Part shown: piece after piece, positions 44,853-53,421 of the stretch
Position numbering within the stretch: position 1 is the first letter of the stretch
How the letters are laid out: every line of letters begins with the position of its first letter
Origin: CAYUUR01 sp052034685
GTDB taxonomy: Bacteria > Patescibacteriota > Saccharimonadia > Saccharimonadales > CAYUUR01
DNA length: 64,000 nucleotides
Direction: 5' to 3'
Assembly (NCBI GenBank): GCA_052034685.1
Contig: JBPOIH010000011.1
Span: 1-64,000 of the forward strand
Translations under genes and position numbers: made by a program
Notes under the pieces: generated by a model
Databases searched by the model: none
What the model was told of the DNA's origin: nothing
The model's input: the letters and a program-made list of their open reading frames with translations, nothing else

Positions 44853-44919
44853 TTTGATTCCTTTTGTTTTAGCTATTTTCTTATACCTATTATGCTTAAT
44901 GTCTCCGCAAGATCAATAG

Positions 44920-45075
44920 GAAAGTATTTGCAAATTCAAGGCTGCCGAGGCTTGCTACACATCTACTGAGCAGATTAACTTACAAGACCTGCAACGTTGG
45001 CTTGAAAAGTCAGTCAAAATCCAGTGGGACTACAAAAACATCGTTAAACGTCGTGGTGAACTTATTCGTCTATAG
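44920..45075 (+). pseudogene. C-terminal remnant of a lost gene
   Basis: An open stretch of 51 codons with no start codon ends in TAG at 45073. It encodes a natural-looking basic, helical C-terminus (LQDLQRWLEKSVKIQWDYK). Upstream frames are closed at once. It marks a deletion that removed the body of a gene; the family is not recognised. Confidence 0.4.
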
Positions 45076-45126
45076 CAAGGCGCGAGCTTAGTCTAGTCAC
45101 TAATAGATAGTTGCTATACTTATTAC

Positions 45127-45375
45127 ATGGCTTTTAATCATTACGCCAAGATAAAACGTATTTTAGAGCAGCAGCCCGACGGCTGGGTGATTCGGAGGAT
45201 TAACGAGCCGACCAGTGCCCAGAATTTCAAAGGCGAGACAACACACTTCACCCATTATTACCGGATTTATTCTCATGCTGGCGAGCCTGTCAAGTATTGC
45301 AAGTTCCAACAAATCGAACGCTTGGCGGATATCTTAAAGCTACCAGTTGAAGCGTTGCCAATAATTGAAACATAG
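45127..45375 (+). CDS. Small hypothetical protein (82 residues)
   Basis: A compact basic protein not recognised. TATACT six bases before ATG supports both the start and real expression (leaderless). Stands alone, 42 bases ahead of the YdeI-like gene. Confidence 0.65.
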   Translation: MAFNHYAKIKRILEQQPDGWVIRRINEPTSAQNFKGETTHFTHYYRIYSHAGEPVKYCKFQQIERLADILKLPVEALPIIET

Positions 45376-45417
45376 GCCACGGTTGGCCTGGTGTCATGGC
45401 TGCGGTAGTATATGTTT

Positions 45418-45732
45418 ATGAAAAAAATCACTCTCCCTGCTGGTGCCGCGCACGAAATGCCTGCTGATCTAGAGAAGTCTTTGCTGGCAAACCCCAAGGC
45501 GCTTGCAGCGTGGCGAGACAAGATTACGCCGATTGCTCGTAACGAGTGGATTTGCTGGACGGTCACAGTGAAGCAGCAAAAAACCCGAGACGAGCACGTC
45601 AAGCGTGCGGTAGAAGAACTGGCTGAAGGCCAACGCCGCCCCTGCTGCTGGATCGGGTGTATCCACCGCACCGACAAAGCCATGAGTCCTTCAGTACAAG
45701 GCATCCTCGCTAAGAGAACAACGCCAAAATAA
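45418..45732 (+). CDS. YdeI/OmpD-associated (OmdA-like) protein
   Basis: The pattern LLANPKALAAWRDKITPIARNEWICW followed by TRDEHVKRAVEELAEGQR fits the C-terminal domain of the YdeI/OmdA family, some members of which have been linked to resistance to cationic peptides. Conserved Trp and the TR-x-(K/H)R motif are present; the domain is complete at 104 residues. TAGTAT six bases upstream of ATG at 45418 favours this start over 45412. Confidence 0.75.
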   Translation: MKKITLPAGAAHEMPADLEKSLLANPKALAAWRDKITPIARNEWICWTVTVKQQKTRDEHVKRAVEELAEGQRRPCCWIGCIHRTDKAMSPSVQGILAKRTTPK

Positions 45733-45749
45733 CGAAAATCATTACTGTA

Positions 45750-46271
45750 CTATGCGAGAGTTACGGACGAATAGTTATCGACTTTGCTTCCGTCATACTG
45801 CACGATGCTTATTTCATGAGCCCGGCCTTGTATTGAGACGTTTTCTCTGTTCAGTTTTTCTACTAATGCCTCCATGTCGGCTTGCGTACCCGTTCCGATT
45901 CCCAGATGAGGAATGAACGGGATGTCGTGGCGTAATTCGCTTGCTAGTACGCCAGTATATAAAGCATCGTGGATGATATTTATATCATCATGGCCGATAG
46001 ATGGCACAAGAAATGCGTGGAAAAACTCTCCATCGTCATTTTCTACTACCTTTGTGCCGTCAAAAACCAGGTCAAATGCTTTGGTGTCTCGGAGCGTATT
46101 TTGTACGTGCGCAACAAGCTCGTCCGCGCTGATCTTTTCAGTGCCAAAGACCAACGTAATGTGTGGTTCAACCACATCAAAATAGTGCGTGTCATGCTCT
46201 TTGCGGATACGCTGGATTGCAGCTAAGTCTTCTGCGCTTAACTGTGGATATATAAGAGCTAAGCTTGCCAT
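45750..46271 (-). CDS. 2H phosphoesterase (2'-5' RNA ligase-like)
   Basis: Two HxT-like motifs mark the 2H superfamily: PHITLVF near residue 36 and PHLGIGT near 121 (the second has Gly in place of Thr/Ser). Enzymes of this family cut or form 2',5'- or cyclic phosphodiester bonds in RNA or nucleotides. The 173-residue length is usual. TAAGAT six bases before ATG indicates a leaderless message. Confidence 0.82.
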   Translation of the reverse strand: MASLALIYPQLSAEDLAAIQRIRKEHDTHYFDVVEPHITLVFGTEKISADELVAHVQNTLRDTKAFDLVFDGTKVVENDDGEFFHAFLVPSIGHDDINIIHDALYTGVLASELRHDIPFIPHLGIGTGTQADMEALVEKLNRENVSIQGRAHEISIVQYDGSKVDNYSSVTLA

Positions 46272-46288
46272 AGACCCATCTTAACAAG

Positions 46289-46576
46289 TTACCGCGTAAG
46301 ATGTCTATCAAGGATATCGTCTGCTACCGACTCGTTTTCGTCCCAAAGATAACGGGCATCCTCTGGCGTGATTCTGTTTGCATCGAGAGCACGACTAATT
46401 GCACGGAAGTTTCCATTGTGCTGATGAAGGGCCTGCAGCGCAATATCAGTTAGGTCGTATTCGTCGCCTTCCCAACGCGCAAGCTCAATCAATCCTGATT
46501 CACCGAGCGGCTTATACGGGCCGTGGAATACACCCTCTTGTGGGTTTGCAGAAACTGCGGTTTCAATCGTTGTCAT
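46289..46576 (-). CDS. Small hypothetical protein (95 residues)
   Basis: An acidic protein with a helix-rich C-terminal half; not recognised. GGAGA upstream of ATG is a good Shine-Dalgarno. It precedes the 2H phosphoesterase gene by 17 bases on the same strand. Confidence 0.6.
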   Translation of the reverse strand: MTTIETAVSANPQEGVFHGPYKPLGESGLIELARWEGDEYDLTDIALQALHQHNGNFRAISRALDANRITPEDARYLWDENESVADDILDRHLTR

Positions 46577-46703
46577 AACTTCTCCTTCTAAACTTGATTA
46601 TCCCATGTACTCAAATATTTACAAACTGTTCTTCAGTGGTTGCATCTGGTAGAACAAGTTATCGACAATAGACAAGTGCACTACGCCCAGCAACGCGTGA
46701 ATA

Positions 46704-47219
46704 CTAGTGGTTGATGTAGATGACTATGTTATCGCCCAAGAAGTATTCAACTTCATGCCCCCTCGATGACGAACCGTTGGTGAAGTCCATTGTGTAGGCA
46801 TCACCCGGTCCTTGTGTAATCTGTGTATGAGCGTTTTCAAGCTCAGGAATCGCAAATCTTACCTCTTTGAAGCCGGCTAGGGTTAATAGACTACGTGACC
46901 CGTTGATATAGTCTTGGTGCATTGCCAGTACAGCGTTTTCCCAGAGGTTCATGATAAATATGTCTGAATCGGGGCAGTCGACTCCCGCAAAGCGGAGTAA
47001 TGCAGCACGACAAGAGTTGAATGCCGGAGTACTATCTAACTCGTTTTCTATCGCTCCTGGTCTCAATAGCCATATGCCGTTACGTAGCGTTATTGCTGCG
47101 CCTGCGTCGATTAGCTCAAGTACATTAACAGCACCAAGCGTTGCTGTCTCTTCGTCGATAATGTGTTCCTGTACAATCACATCGGGCAGGATTGTAACTT
47201 TTTCACTAGTGGCGTTCAT
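46704..47219 (-). CDS. Hypothetical protein (171 residues)
   Basis: Soluble, acidic protein with no recognised motif. The start at 47219 (MNATSEK) is preferred to 47255 because the extension is Cys-rich and unlike the rest. The 127 bases up to 46576 contain no gene. Confidence 0.6.
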   Translation of the reverse strand: MNATSEKVTILPDVIVQEHIIDEETATLGAVNVLELIDAGAAITLRNGIWLLRPGAIENELDSTPAFNSCRAALLRFAGVDCPDSDIFIMNLWENAVLAMHQDYINGSRSLLTLAGFKEVRFAIPELENAHTQITQGPGDAYTMDFTNGSSSRGHEVEYFLGDNIVIYINH

Positions 47220-47314
47220 GACACAAATAGTCTGACAGACGTCGCCAAAATGCAAGCATGACCATTATGAATTGGTAGTCGAGTCGTGTTAGTAGCTCGC
47301 CGCTAATCGGTTTC

Positions 47315-47551
47315 TTAACCGAGGGGATTGGTTTCGTCGTTGACTGCAGCGACAATTGCGTCCATGTAGGCGTCGACCGCATCATCAATCAGCACATCAA
47401 GCTCGAATTGTGCCAGGGCTTGTGTCTTTGCTTCCTCACTCAGATTACTTACCTTAAAGAACTCCATCAACATTTGCCTTCGTTCATCTAGCTTAAAACT
47501 GAGACTGGCGGGTATTCGCTCTGGTGCTGGTTGAGATTCCGGGCTCGTCAT
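47315..47551 (-). CDS. Small acidic helical protein (78 residues)
   Basis: A short protein with a Pro-rich start (SPESQPAPERIPASLSFKLD) and an acidic helical body. The ATG at 47551 is taken because the longer frame runs back through a perfect terminator stem at 47604-47641. Function unknown. Confidence 0.55.
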   Translation of the reverse strand: MTSPESQPAPERIPASLSFKLDERRQMLMEFFKVSNLSEEAKTQALAQFELDVLIDDAVDAYMDAIVAAVNDETNPLG

Positions 47552-47603
47552 AACAGTTACGATACCATAAAATTTAAACGCGTAAATAGCCTCGCTACAA
47601 TAA

Positions 47604-47641
47604 AAACTAACAGAGCGCCGAATCTGGCGCTCTGTTAGTTT
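47604..47641. terminator. Bidirectional terminator
   Basis: Perfect 16-bp stem AAACTAACAGAGCGCC/GGCGCTCTGTTAGTTT with a six-base loop. On the minus strand it ends the region upstream of the 78-residue gene, including the small peptide at 47725-47811. Confidence 0.9.
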
Positions 47642-47724
47642 AGCTCGTCGCTCTATATTTGAGCGATTATCCAGGCACAACCCGCGAGGCTGAGCAAGAA
47701 TATGCTTAGTCCTACTGGCGAACC

Positions 47725-47811
47725 CTAGCTGAACCATGAGCCCCATGAACGCCAGTGTTTTCTGGACTGTTCATACCAGCGCATTTCTTCTTCTTTTGTC
47801 ATTTTTGACAT
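47725..47811 (-). CDS. Possible 28-residue Trp-rich peptide
   Basis: ATG to TAG on the minus strand gives a charged helix (MSKMTKEEEMRWYEQSRK) followed by a Trp/Ser-rich end (HWRSWGSWFS). It is followed 84 bases later by a very strong terminator, so a transcript does seem to exist here. No Shine-Dalgarno or clear -10 is seen. Could be a small membrane-active peptide or chance. Confidence 0.3.
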   Translation of the reverse strand: MSKMTKEEEMRWYEQSRKHWRSWGSWFS

Positions 47812-47954
47812 AAGATGACTCTTTTTTAGCTAATAGTAAGCCTCTATTATTGTGTTTGCCAGTGAATAGTTATTCTTTAGAGACAAAGGACGATCCGTTG
47901 CCTGGACCTATCAACGCAATGATTACATCAGATGAGGCCACTCCACGTAGGAAA

Positions 47955-48491
47955 CTATTGCTGGCACAGTTCGGCGAGTTTGAGCGTCGTGTTGGCGTTA
48001 CGAATAGTTATGGATTGGTATGCTTTCGTGCCAACGATCTTGCTGTAGCGCGTGCGGCCAAACGTCTCGAGTGGTGCCGACCAGAAAATGATTGGATGGT
48101 GTGCCGCAACTTTTTCGTATTCTGGCTTTGCCTCGCCAACTTCGGCCATGATATCTGTCGCACTCTTTGGTGCAATCACGAATATTGCGTTATGTTTAGC
48201 GTTGCCATTGTTCCACCACATCGGCGCACACTCCAATGCTGCCAGTAATTCTTCAGCAATGATAACCGAGCAAACCACCCGGAACCCGAACTGCTTTTCT
48301 ATTGCTGTTTCGCAAGCTTCTACAAGCTTGGCGTTGCTGGTTTGCGTTGACTCAAAAATGACATTGCCTGAGTTAATGTAGGTCTGCACATTCTTAAAGC
48401 CAGCTCGTTCAAAACAGCTTTTTAACTCAGGCATGGCCACCTTGTTGTTGCCGCCAACGTTGATCCCGCGCAACAGCGCAATACATTTCAT
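47955..48491 (-). CDS. DUF1697 family protein
   Basis: MKCIALLRGINVGGNNKVAM opens the DUF1697 fold, followed by YINSGNVIF and the typical alpha/beta pattern to residue 178. Function of the family is not known. ATG at 48491 is preferred over 48542 because TATAAT lies six bases upstream and the family begins there. Confidence 0.88.
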   Translation of the reverse strand: MKCIALLRGINVGGNNKVAMPELKSCFERAGFKNVQTYINSGNVIFESTQTSNAKLVEACETAIEKQFGFRVVCSVIIAEELLAALECAPMWWNNGNAKHNAIFVIAPKSATDIMAEVGEAKPEYEKVAAHHPIIFWSAPLETFGRTRYSKIVGTKAYQSITIRNANTTLKLAELCQQ

Positions 48492-48733
48492 GCATATATT
48501 ATACGAGACGATGCTACTGTACTGAATTCTTTTCCATAACACTGCCGCACGCTCGGTCGCGTACTAACTGAAGCATCGGGCGTTTAGAGAAAGTTTACTC
48601 ATTGTTCTGATGTCACGGCACTATAGCAAAGCTCCAAACAGTCTGACTGTGATCCTGCGCAAATTCAATATGGTTGCTCGGCAGATAAATTGAGATTCAT
48701 ATATTTCGGTGCAGAATGTATATAATAGTTCTA

Positions 48734-49225
48734 ATGGAAAAACTTCAAAAAGAATACTTACAGAGCGCAATGTTCGGGTTTAACGATGCTCTTGTGTCTA
48801 CAACGGGTGTTATTGTTGGTATTAGCACGGGTACTGGGAATAAAAAGGTTGTAATCCTGGCGGGAGTCGTAACGATATTGGTTGAGGCGCTTTCAATGGG
48901 TTCCGGGCAATACCTGAGCTCTAAATCAGCACATCAGCTCGATGGAACCGATTCCTTCAGGATACCTTTGATCAGTGGTCTTGTGATGTTCGCTGCCTAT
49001 TTCTTGGCTGGTCTTGTACCGCTTATGGCGATTATCTTATCACCAATGAGTTATGCCAGAAACGCCGCAATTGTTGCTGCACTCAGTTGCCTCTTGGTGC
49101 TTGGTTACGTCAAAGGAGAAATAGTAAAAGTTTCGCCTATAAGAAGCGCAGTAGAGGTCTTTGTAATCGGCGGCATTACCACTGGCATAGGTATTATTGC
49201 CGGTAAAATCTTTGCCATAAAATAA
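48734..49225 (+). CDS. VIT1/CCC1-family iron/manganese transporter
   Basis: Five membrane helices in 163 residues. GFNDALVSTTGVIVGIS and EALSMGSGQYLSSKS are the hallmarks of VIT1/CCC1 transporters, with the Glu and Met residues of helices 1-2 that line the metal path. It probably exports or buffers Fe(II)/Mn(II). TATAAT seven bases before ATG (48734) gives a leaderless start. The cytosolic metal-binding domain of plant VIT1 is missing, as in many bacterial forms. Confidence 0.88.
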   Translation: MEKLQKEYLQSAMFGFNDALVSTTGVIVGISTGTGNKKVVILAGVVTILVEALSMGSGQYLSSKSAHQLDGTDSFRIPLISGLVMFAAYFLAGLVPLMAIILSPMSYARNAAIVAALSCLLVLGYVKGEIVKVSPIRSAVEVFVIGGITTGIGIIAGKIFAIK

Positions 49226-49271
49226 CGCACACTGATGGAGTAAGGGTTAACCTATGGGCCAGTATTAAATA

Positions 49272-49387
49272 ATGAAACAGATGCAGTTTACGGTTGAGAT
49301 TAGTGCTAGCAAACAAAAGGTCTGGGATACGTTTGGCAAGACAAAACCTTCCGCGATTGGGCTGGCTTGATTGATCCAGGCGCATAA
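49272..49387 (+). pseudogene. Truncated, frameshifted SRPBCC (AHSA1-like) gene
   Basis: From ATG 49272 the reading MKQMQFTVEISASKQKVWDT matches the start of AHSA1/START-domain proteins; a shift of frame then continues it as WQDKTFRDWAGLIDPGA before a stop at 49385-49387. The remaining two-thirds of the domain are gone. A clear gene remnant between the VIT and shikimate-kinase-like genes. Confidence 0.7.
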
Positions 49388-49407
49388 ATTTTCTCGTTAG
49401 GCGCGGT

Positions 49408-49917
49408 TCAGGCTTGTTCGCGAGCGATTGCGACTACTTGGCGCGCAACCACATTAGGGAGAGGCTCGGCGTCGACGATGTGAGTAGCGGTTTCTTCGTA
49501 CCAAGGCAGACGTTCTTCGAAGAGTTCGCGAGCTTTTGTGACGTCACTAAAGAGCGGACGTTCACGCCCTGTGTCACGCATGACGCGTTCCTGAGCCACT
49601 TCAAATGGAGCGTTCAGCCAGACAACAGGAACTTCACTTTCCCGAAGAACTTGCCTGCCTAACTCAGTGCTCACGAAGCCTCCACCCGTTGAAAATACAC
49701 CTGCGCCCTCGCCCAATATTGTCTGAAGAGCTTTTGCTTCGGTCTCCCGGAACTTGGCCATGTCAGTTTTGACAAGCTCTGGTACATCAATCCCGGCTGC
49801 TTCCATCCATTCATCAGTATCTTTGTATGGAACACCTAGAGTTTCAGCGGATAATGAGCCGATGGTCGATTTGCCCATTCCCATGAATCCAGTCAGTATT
49901 ACTCTTTCTCCAGTCAT
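49408..49917 (-). CDS. Shikimate kinase-like protein
   Basis: Walker A GFMGMGKST, DTDEW (shikimate-binding Asp), FRETEAKAL, STGGG and the lid Arg in RERPLF are all in the order of AroK. At 169 residues it is full length. No other shikimate-pathway gene is in the window, and small parasitic relatives often lack the pathway, so it may act on another hydroxylated ring or simply have its partners elsewhere. On the minus strand; a TTTAAT is five bases before ATG. Confidence 0.8.
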   Translation of the reverse strand: MTGERVILTGFMGMGKSTIGSLSAETLGVPYKDTDEWMEAAGIDVPELVKTDMAKFRETEAKALQTILGEGAGVFSTGGGFVSTELGRQVLRESEVPVVWLNAPFEVAQERVMRDTGRERPLFSDVTKARELFEERLPWYEETATHIVDAEPLPNVVARQVVAIAREQA

Positions 49918-50005
49918 AATGGATTAAAAGTAGCACGTTTTATGGTGTAAGAAAATTGCTTGTGGTCGTTTTTCCACCGTCACTAGCAATATTGATTGTA
50001 TGAAG

Positions 50006-50641
50006 TTATTCTTTAACCGTGAGATCGTCGTGTGCTTCCGCAACTACGGTTAGAGCTTCCGCCAACTCTACGTACCCTACAAGCTCTGCTTGATCTGGAA
50101 AGGCAATATCATCAAAGTCAACCATGACTTCCCTGTGTCCTAGCCATCCCATCATATGTCCAAAGGCTTCCGAATAAACGCGGCCTTTAAACGAATCATA
50201 GACGTCTAAGTAGAGGCCTTCGGGTACTTCGTGTCGTCTAATATTAAATGGGCGGAATCGATGACGACGCTCCACTAATTCCAGGGTGCCTTCTTGTGTA
50301 TAGTCTTCAGTTAAGATTCCAACGGTTTCACCATCGGTATTTGCAGCAGGCAGAGTAAAGAGTGGTAATGAATCAAATCGACTCGGCTGATATCTCAGCA
50401 ATCGGTCTCCTACTTGCATTTCTAGTGCAACACGTGTGATACAATCGTAACTTGTTGTTTTTAGTCCAGCGTGTATAAGCATGTCGTCTCCCCCGAGAGC
50501 AACTTGTCCCACTGGAGCAAATTCACTCTGTGTTGGGTCCACGCCAAGAATTCTATGCGCTACCTCGGGAGACAACGCAAGCATAGAGAAAGCGTCTCCA
50601 CAGGCTTCAGAATATGGCCCAAAAGCATGTATCTCTGACAT
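50006..50641 (-). CDS. Hypothetical protein (211 residues)
   Basis: Soluble, acidic alpha/beta protein with no motif I recognise. The start at 50641 (MSEIHAFG) is chosen over 50665 because the extension is hydrophobic and short. TATGTT lies 12 bases upstream. Confidence 0.6.
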   Translation of the reverse strand: MSEIHAFGPYSEACGDAFSMLALSPEVAHRILGVDPTQSEFAPVGQVALGGDDMLIHAGLKTTSYDCITRVALEMQVGDRLLRYQPSRFDSLPLFTLPAANTDGETVGILTEDYTQEGTLELVERRHRFRPFNIRRHEVPEGLYLDVYDSFKGRVYSEAFGHMMGWLGHREVMVDFDDIAFPDQAELVGYVELAEALTVVAEAHDDLTVKE

Positions 50642-50708
50642 GAGAATAACGATAACATAATGCACTGTAGCTGTAAAATAAAGCTATTTGGTGTAGTAGA
50701 AAAACTGG

Positions 50709-51215
50709 CTACTGCTTGTAACGTATGGCAGTAACTTTATGGCCTAAGTGGCGCTCAGTTTTTGTAACACCTCCTTCTTCATATCGGCGAGAATCAAAGA
50801 CATACATACCAATTTTTGGCATTATGCTGGCTGGTTTACGCTTGATTATTCTATCTCCGCGGAATGTCGCTACCATTAACTGGTCAGACAGCGTAACTTC
50901 TTGAATGTCTGAAATTACTTTGGCTTCACCGTCTGGTTGTTGTTCGATGACCTCAACCTTGGTTTGTTCTGTTGAGCTTCTCAGTAGGTATGCCGCAGCA
51001 ATGGTGCCCATGTCTTTTGGGCCTACGTCAACAAAGACCGTTAGATCTTGTTTGGGCTGTTCTGTTGCAGAGGCAGTCTTGAATCTGGTTGTATACCCTT
51101 CTTCGTCATAAGCATAGATCGATCCACGCGAAGTTGTGAACGAAACTACAGAATCCTGAGGCCGTAGCTCAGAGTCTGACGGGCCCGTTGCCTGCTCTTG
51201 AGTGTGTTCTGTCAT
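50709..51215 (-). CDS. Hypothetical protein (168 residues)
   Basis: A polar N-terminus (1-30) and a beta-rich body; not recognised. TATGAT six bases before ATG supports the start and indicates a leaderless message. Confidence 0.65.
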   Translation of the reverse strand: MTEHTQEQATGPSDSELRPQDSVVSFTTSRGSIYAYDEEGYTTRFKTASATEQPKQDLTVFVDVGPKDMGTIAAAYLLRSSTEQTKVEVIEQQPDGEAKVISDIQEVTLSDQLMVATFRGDRIIKRKPASIMPKIGMYVFDSRRYEEGGVTKTERHLGHKVTAIRYKQ

Positions 51216-51263
51216 GTATATATCATAGCAAGAACGAGCTTTTCTATATGTTGCAGATAAGTA

Positions 51264-52085
51264 TCAAACCTTTGGCTTCAAGTTCCCGTCGTTTTTGACG
51301 TTGACGAACTTCAACGATACGAGCAGGAGTAGGATTGGTACATACAAACCAATCGCGCTTATTGCGGCAAACGCAGGTGCAATATCTGGATTTGAGCCAA
51401 GGTTTGCTTCACGGATAAAGACCGAGAAGTCCCATAGTCCGTGCAGTACCATCGGCACCATCAGTAAACCAGACTTACGGAATATCAGATAAAAGATCGC
51501 GCCGGTAACTGTTGCAAAAGCAATCTGTTGTAGCGTAGGGGCTAGTGCCTGCCCCATAAAGAAGTTCGCACCGTGAAAGATACCAAAGCTCAATGCCACG
51601 ACCAACATGACACGTAGTTCGCTCAGACCCGAACCTCGTGCGCCTCGCAGCACAATGCCTCGGAACAAAAGCTCTTCGTTATAACCCACCAGCGCCGTGC
51701 CAATAAAGATGTAGCTAATCATTTGCCCAACAGAACTGCCCAGCTGAGCTGATGCGAGATTAGAGATGATACCAATGGCCATTATGATCGCAAAAAGATT
51801 CATCCAGCTGTGGCCTTTGATCTTGTATGTATCGTGCCAAAGGTCCTTCCACCAGCCGCTCCATTTTGCAAATGCTGTGAGTAAGACTGAGCCTGCAACC
51901 ATTGGCAACACCACTGCTTTTAGGAAGTTATCTGGGCTGTCGGTGATTGTCTCGTAGCCTACGCCGGATAGTTTCAGCGCTGCCGAAAAGAAAATTACAT
52001 AGAAAACCGCAGCGAGCAGGCCGTTACGCAAACTCGGCTCTAACTTATATTCACCCGCTTTACGCACCGTATCAGCCTTTGTCAT
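51264..52085 (-). CDS. CPBP-family intramembrane metalloprotease
   Basis: Seven or eight membrane helices. The family motifs are intact: EELLFRG (EExxxR), FGIFHGANFF (FxxxH) and HGLWDFSVF (third motif). CPBP proteins process membrane peptides and include enzymes that mature or give immunity to bacteriocins. The 273-residue length fits. GGGGGA lies before ATG as a Shine-Dalgarno. It is about 6.7 kb from the RiPP genes, so no link is claimed. Confidence 0.9.
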   Translation of the reverse strand: MTKADTVRKAGEYKLEPSLRNGLLAAVFYVIFFSAALKLSGVGYETITDSPDNFLKAVVLPMVAGSVLLTAFAKWSGWWKDLWHDTYKIKGHSWMNLFAIIMAIGIISNLASAQLGSSVGQMISYIFIGTALVGYNEELLFRGIVLRGARGSGLSELRVMLVVALSFGIFHGANFFMGQALAPTLQQIAFATVTGAIFYLIFRKSGLLMVPMVLHGLWDFSVFIREANLGSNPDIAPAFAAISAIGLYVPILLLLVSLKFVNVKNDGNLKPKV

Positions 52086-52232
52086 CAGACATCCCCCTTA
52101 TGTATGATTTGAATTATACTACGGGTATTGTTGTTTTGCTGAGCAAAACTTTCGACTAGCGTTCTTTTCTGCCTCGTTGCGAACTACATACCTATCCTAT
52201 ATGACAGGAACTAATCTGTAGTGGAGACAAGC

Positions 52233-52565
52233 TTACATTTCACTAAGGTGACGTACGGCAATTGTGGCTACAAGGTCAGAGCGATCTGCGATACTTGTGA
52301 TTATGTCTTCTGGTGAAGTCGGCTCAAGTGGTTGGCCGCCGGTTAGTCGGACGGGAAAGCTACTCTCTGGATGTTCGTGAATGTCGACTTGAGTTGTTAC
52401 GACGGTAACGCTATCTTGGCCTGGCTGCAGTACAACTGTGTCAACTTTTGGAGGCTTGTGCTCCGTATCAGCAATATGAAGAACAAACCCGCGACCTTGT
52501 CCTGTCACAAGCTCTCTCGACATGAAGCCACCGCTACGCATCAATTCATTAAATTTCTTTGCCAT
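52233..52565 (-). CDS. Small hypothetical protein (110 residues)
   Basis: Beta-rich soluble protein, not recognised. TATTTT seven bases before ATG suggests a leaderless start. The flanking 52086-52232 holds no gene. Confidence 0.55.
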   Translation of the reverse strand: MAKKFNELMRSGGFMSRELVTGQGRGFVLHIADTEHKPPKVDTVVLQPGQDSVTVVTTQVDIHEHPESSFPVRLTGGQPLEPTSPEDIITSIADRSDLVATIAVRHLSEM

Positions 52566-52644
52566 AAAGTAAAAAATACCACAAAACAGGTACTTCGTAA
52601 ATACTCAGCTCCCCTAGTAGATGTACTCCGCAACAACGCTTTCT

Positions 52645-52920
52645 CTAAGTACTGCGCTGTTGTTTCGAGCTGGTCAAGAAGGCTCCATTTTGAGAAGTCG
52701 CCATCATGTATCCATAATTATGCTTGTTCGTGCCATCGAACACAACGAGCAGCTTTATGGCGATAGTTCCTTGTTTACTGAAGCTTACGTCAGTTGATTC
52801 CCAAGCTTGAAGTTGCGTAAGAAGTTTAATTACCTCGCAATGCATTAAACTGTGTAGCAAATCTTTGGCCCCTGTGCTTAGGAACTCTCCTATATGCCGA
52901 TTTAATATTGGCGTACACAC
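52645..52920 (-). CDS. Possible frameshifted continuation of the 53017 gene
   Basis: A 91-codon frame overlapping the 3' half of the gene at 52826-53017 in another frame. It reads like a globular protein (HCEVIKLLTQLQAW, TIAIKLLVVFDGTN). It has no ribosome-binding site of its own, so it is either the second half of a frameshifted gene or a chance frame. Confidence 0.3.
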   Translation of the reverse strand: MCTPILNRHIGEFLSTGAKDLLHSLMHCEVIKLLTQLQAWESTDVSFSKQGTIAIKLLVVFDGTNKHNYGYMMATSQNGAFLTSSKQQRST

Positions 52921-53017
52921 TCTTTCCCGATATCATTTTTTGGAGATATCGCATATCTTCCATGGTTTGTTTCTTGATTGCATTGTTTTGATTCGAATTT
53001 AGCATTGATAGTTTCAT
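52826..53017 (-). CDS. Small basic protein divergent from the HxlR gene
   Basis: A 63-residue basic protein whose ATG follows a perfect AAAGGAGG Shine-Dalgarno seven bases upstream. It shares the intergenic operator with the HxlR-type regulator and so is probably controlled by it. Not recognised. The frame may originally have continued in the overlapping frame down to 52645. Confidence 0.55.
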   Translation of the reverse strand: MKLSMLNSNQNNAIKKQTMEDMRYLQKMISGKSVYANIKSAYRRVPKHRGQRFATQFNALRGN

Positions 53018-53065
53018 ATGTACCCTCCTTTTGATTAATATATTTGCAAAAGGTCACTTGCTTGC

Positions 53066-53092
53066 TATACTAGTAATCATTATTAACTAGTA
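53066..53092. promoter_or_regulatory. Operator between the HxlR gene and its divergent neighbour
   Basis: Perfect inverted repeat TACTAGT (53068-53074) and ACTAGTA (53086-53092) with an 11-base spacer. It overlaps TATACT (53066-53071), a -10 box with TTGCAA (53044-53049) 16 bases before it. Placement suits autorepression by the wHTH protein. Confidence 0.6.
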
Positions 53093-53106
53093 AACAAAGT
53101 ATACCA

Positions 53107-53412
53107 ATGCGCACAACATATAGTCAAGAACAAATCATAAGAACTAAAAGCATCGCCAAGATAATCGGAGATGCCAGTAATGTATTGATCCTTTACGAAC
53201 TAATGAACTTTGGTGAAAAATCATTCAATGAGCTAAAACGAATGACTGACATCAATGCCGTCACCCTCTCTAAGAAGTTAACCCTACTTAAGACTGAAGG
53301 ACTGGTGGATAGTCATGAGTGCGGTATCGAGAACCGTTATTTTATTACAGAAAAATCAGAGGACTTTCGACCCCTTATAAGGGATATAGAAAGTTTAGTA
53401 ATTAACAAGTAA
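53107..53412 (+). CDS. HxlR-type winged-helix regulator
   Basis: A 101-residue wHTH protein: LILYELMNFGEKSFNELKRM (recognition region), then VTLSKKLTLLKTEGLV and a short wing. This is the HxlR/DUF24 pattern, although the N-terminal Cys used for redox sensing in many members is absent. It lies nine bases before the Gly/Ala-rich peptide gene and is divergent from a small basic gene, with an inverted-repeat operator between. Confidence 0.82.
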   Translation: MRTTYSQEQIIRTKSIAKIIGDASNVLILYELMNFGEKSFNELKRMTDINAVTLSKKLTLLKTEGLVDSHECGIENRYFITEKSEDFRPLIRDIESLVINK

Positions 53413-53421
53413 GGAGAATAT

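Noticed and set aside
47850..48248. Plus-strand 132-codon frame
   Set aside because: Mostly antisense to the DUF1697 gene, which has a clear family match and promoter.
51264..52085. CPBP protease as immunity or leader peptidase for the RiPP
   Set aside because: About 6.7 kb and many unrelated genes lie between them; CPBP proteins are common and no positional link exists.
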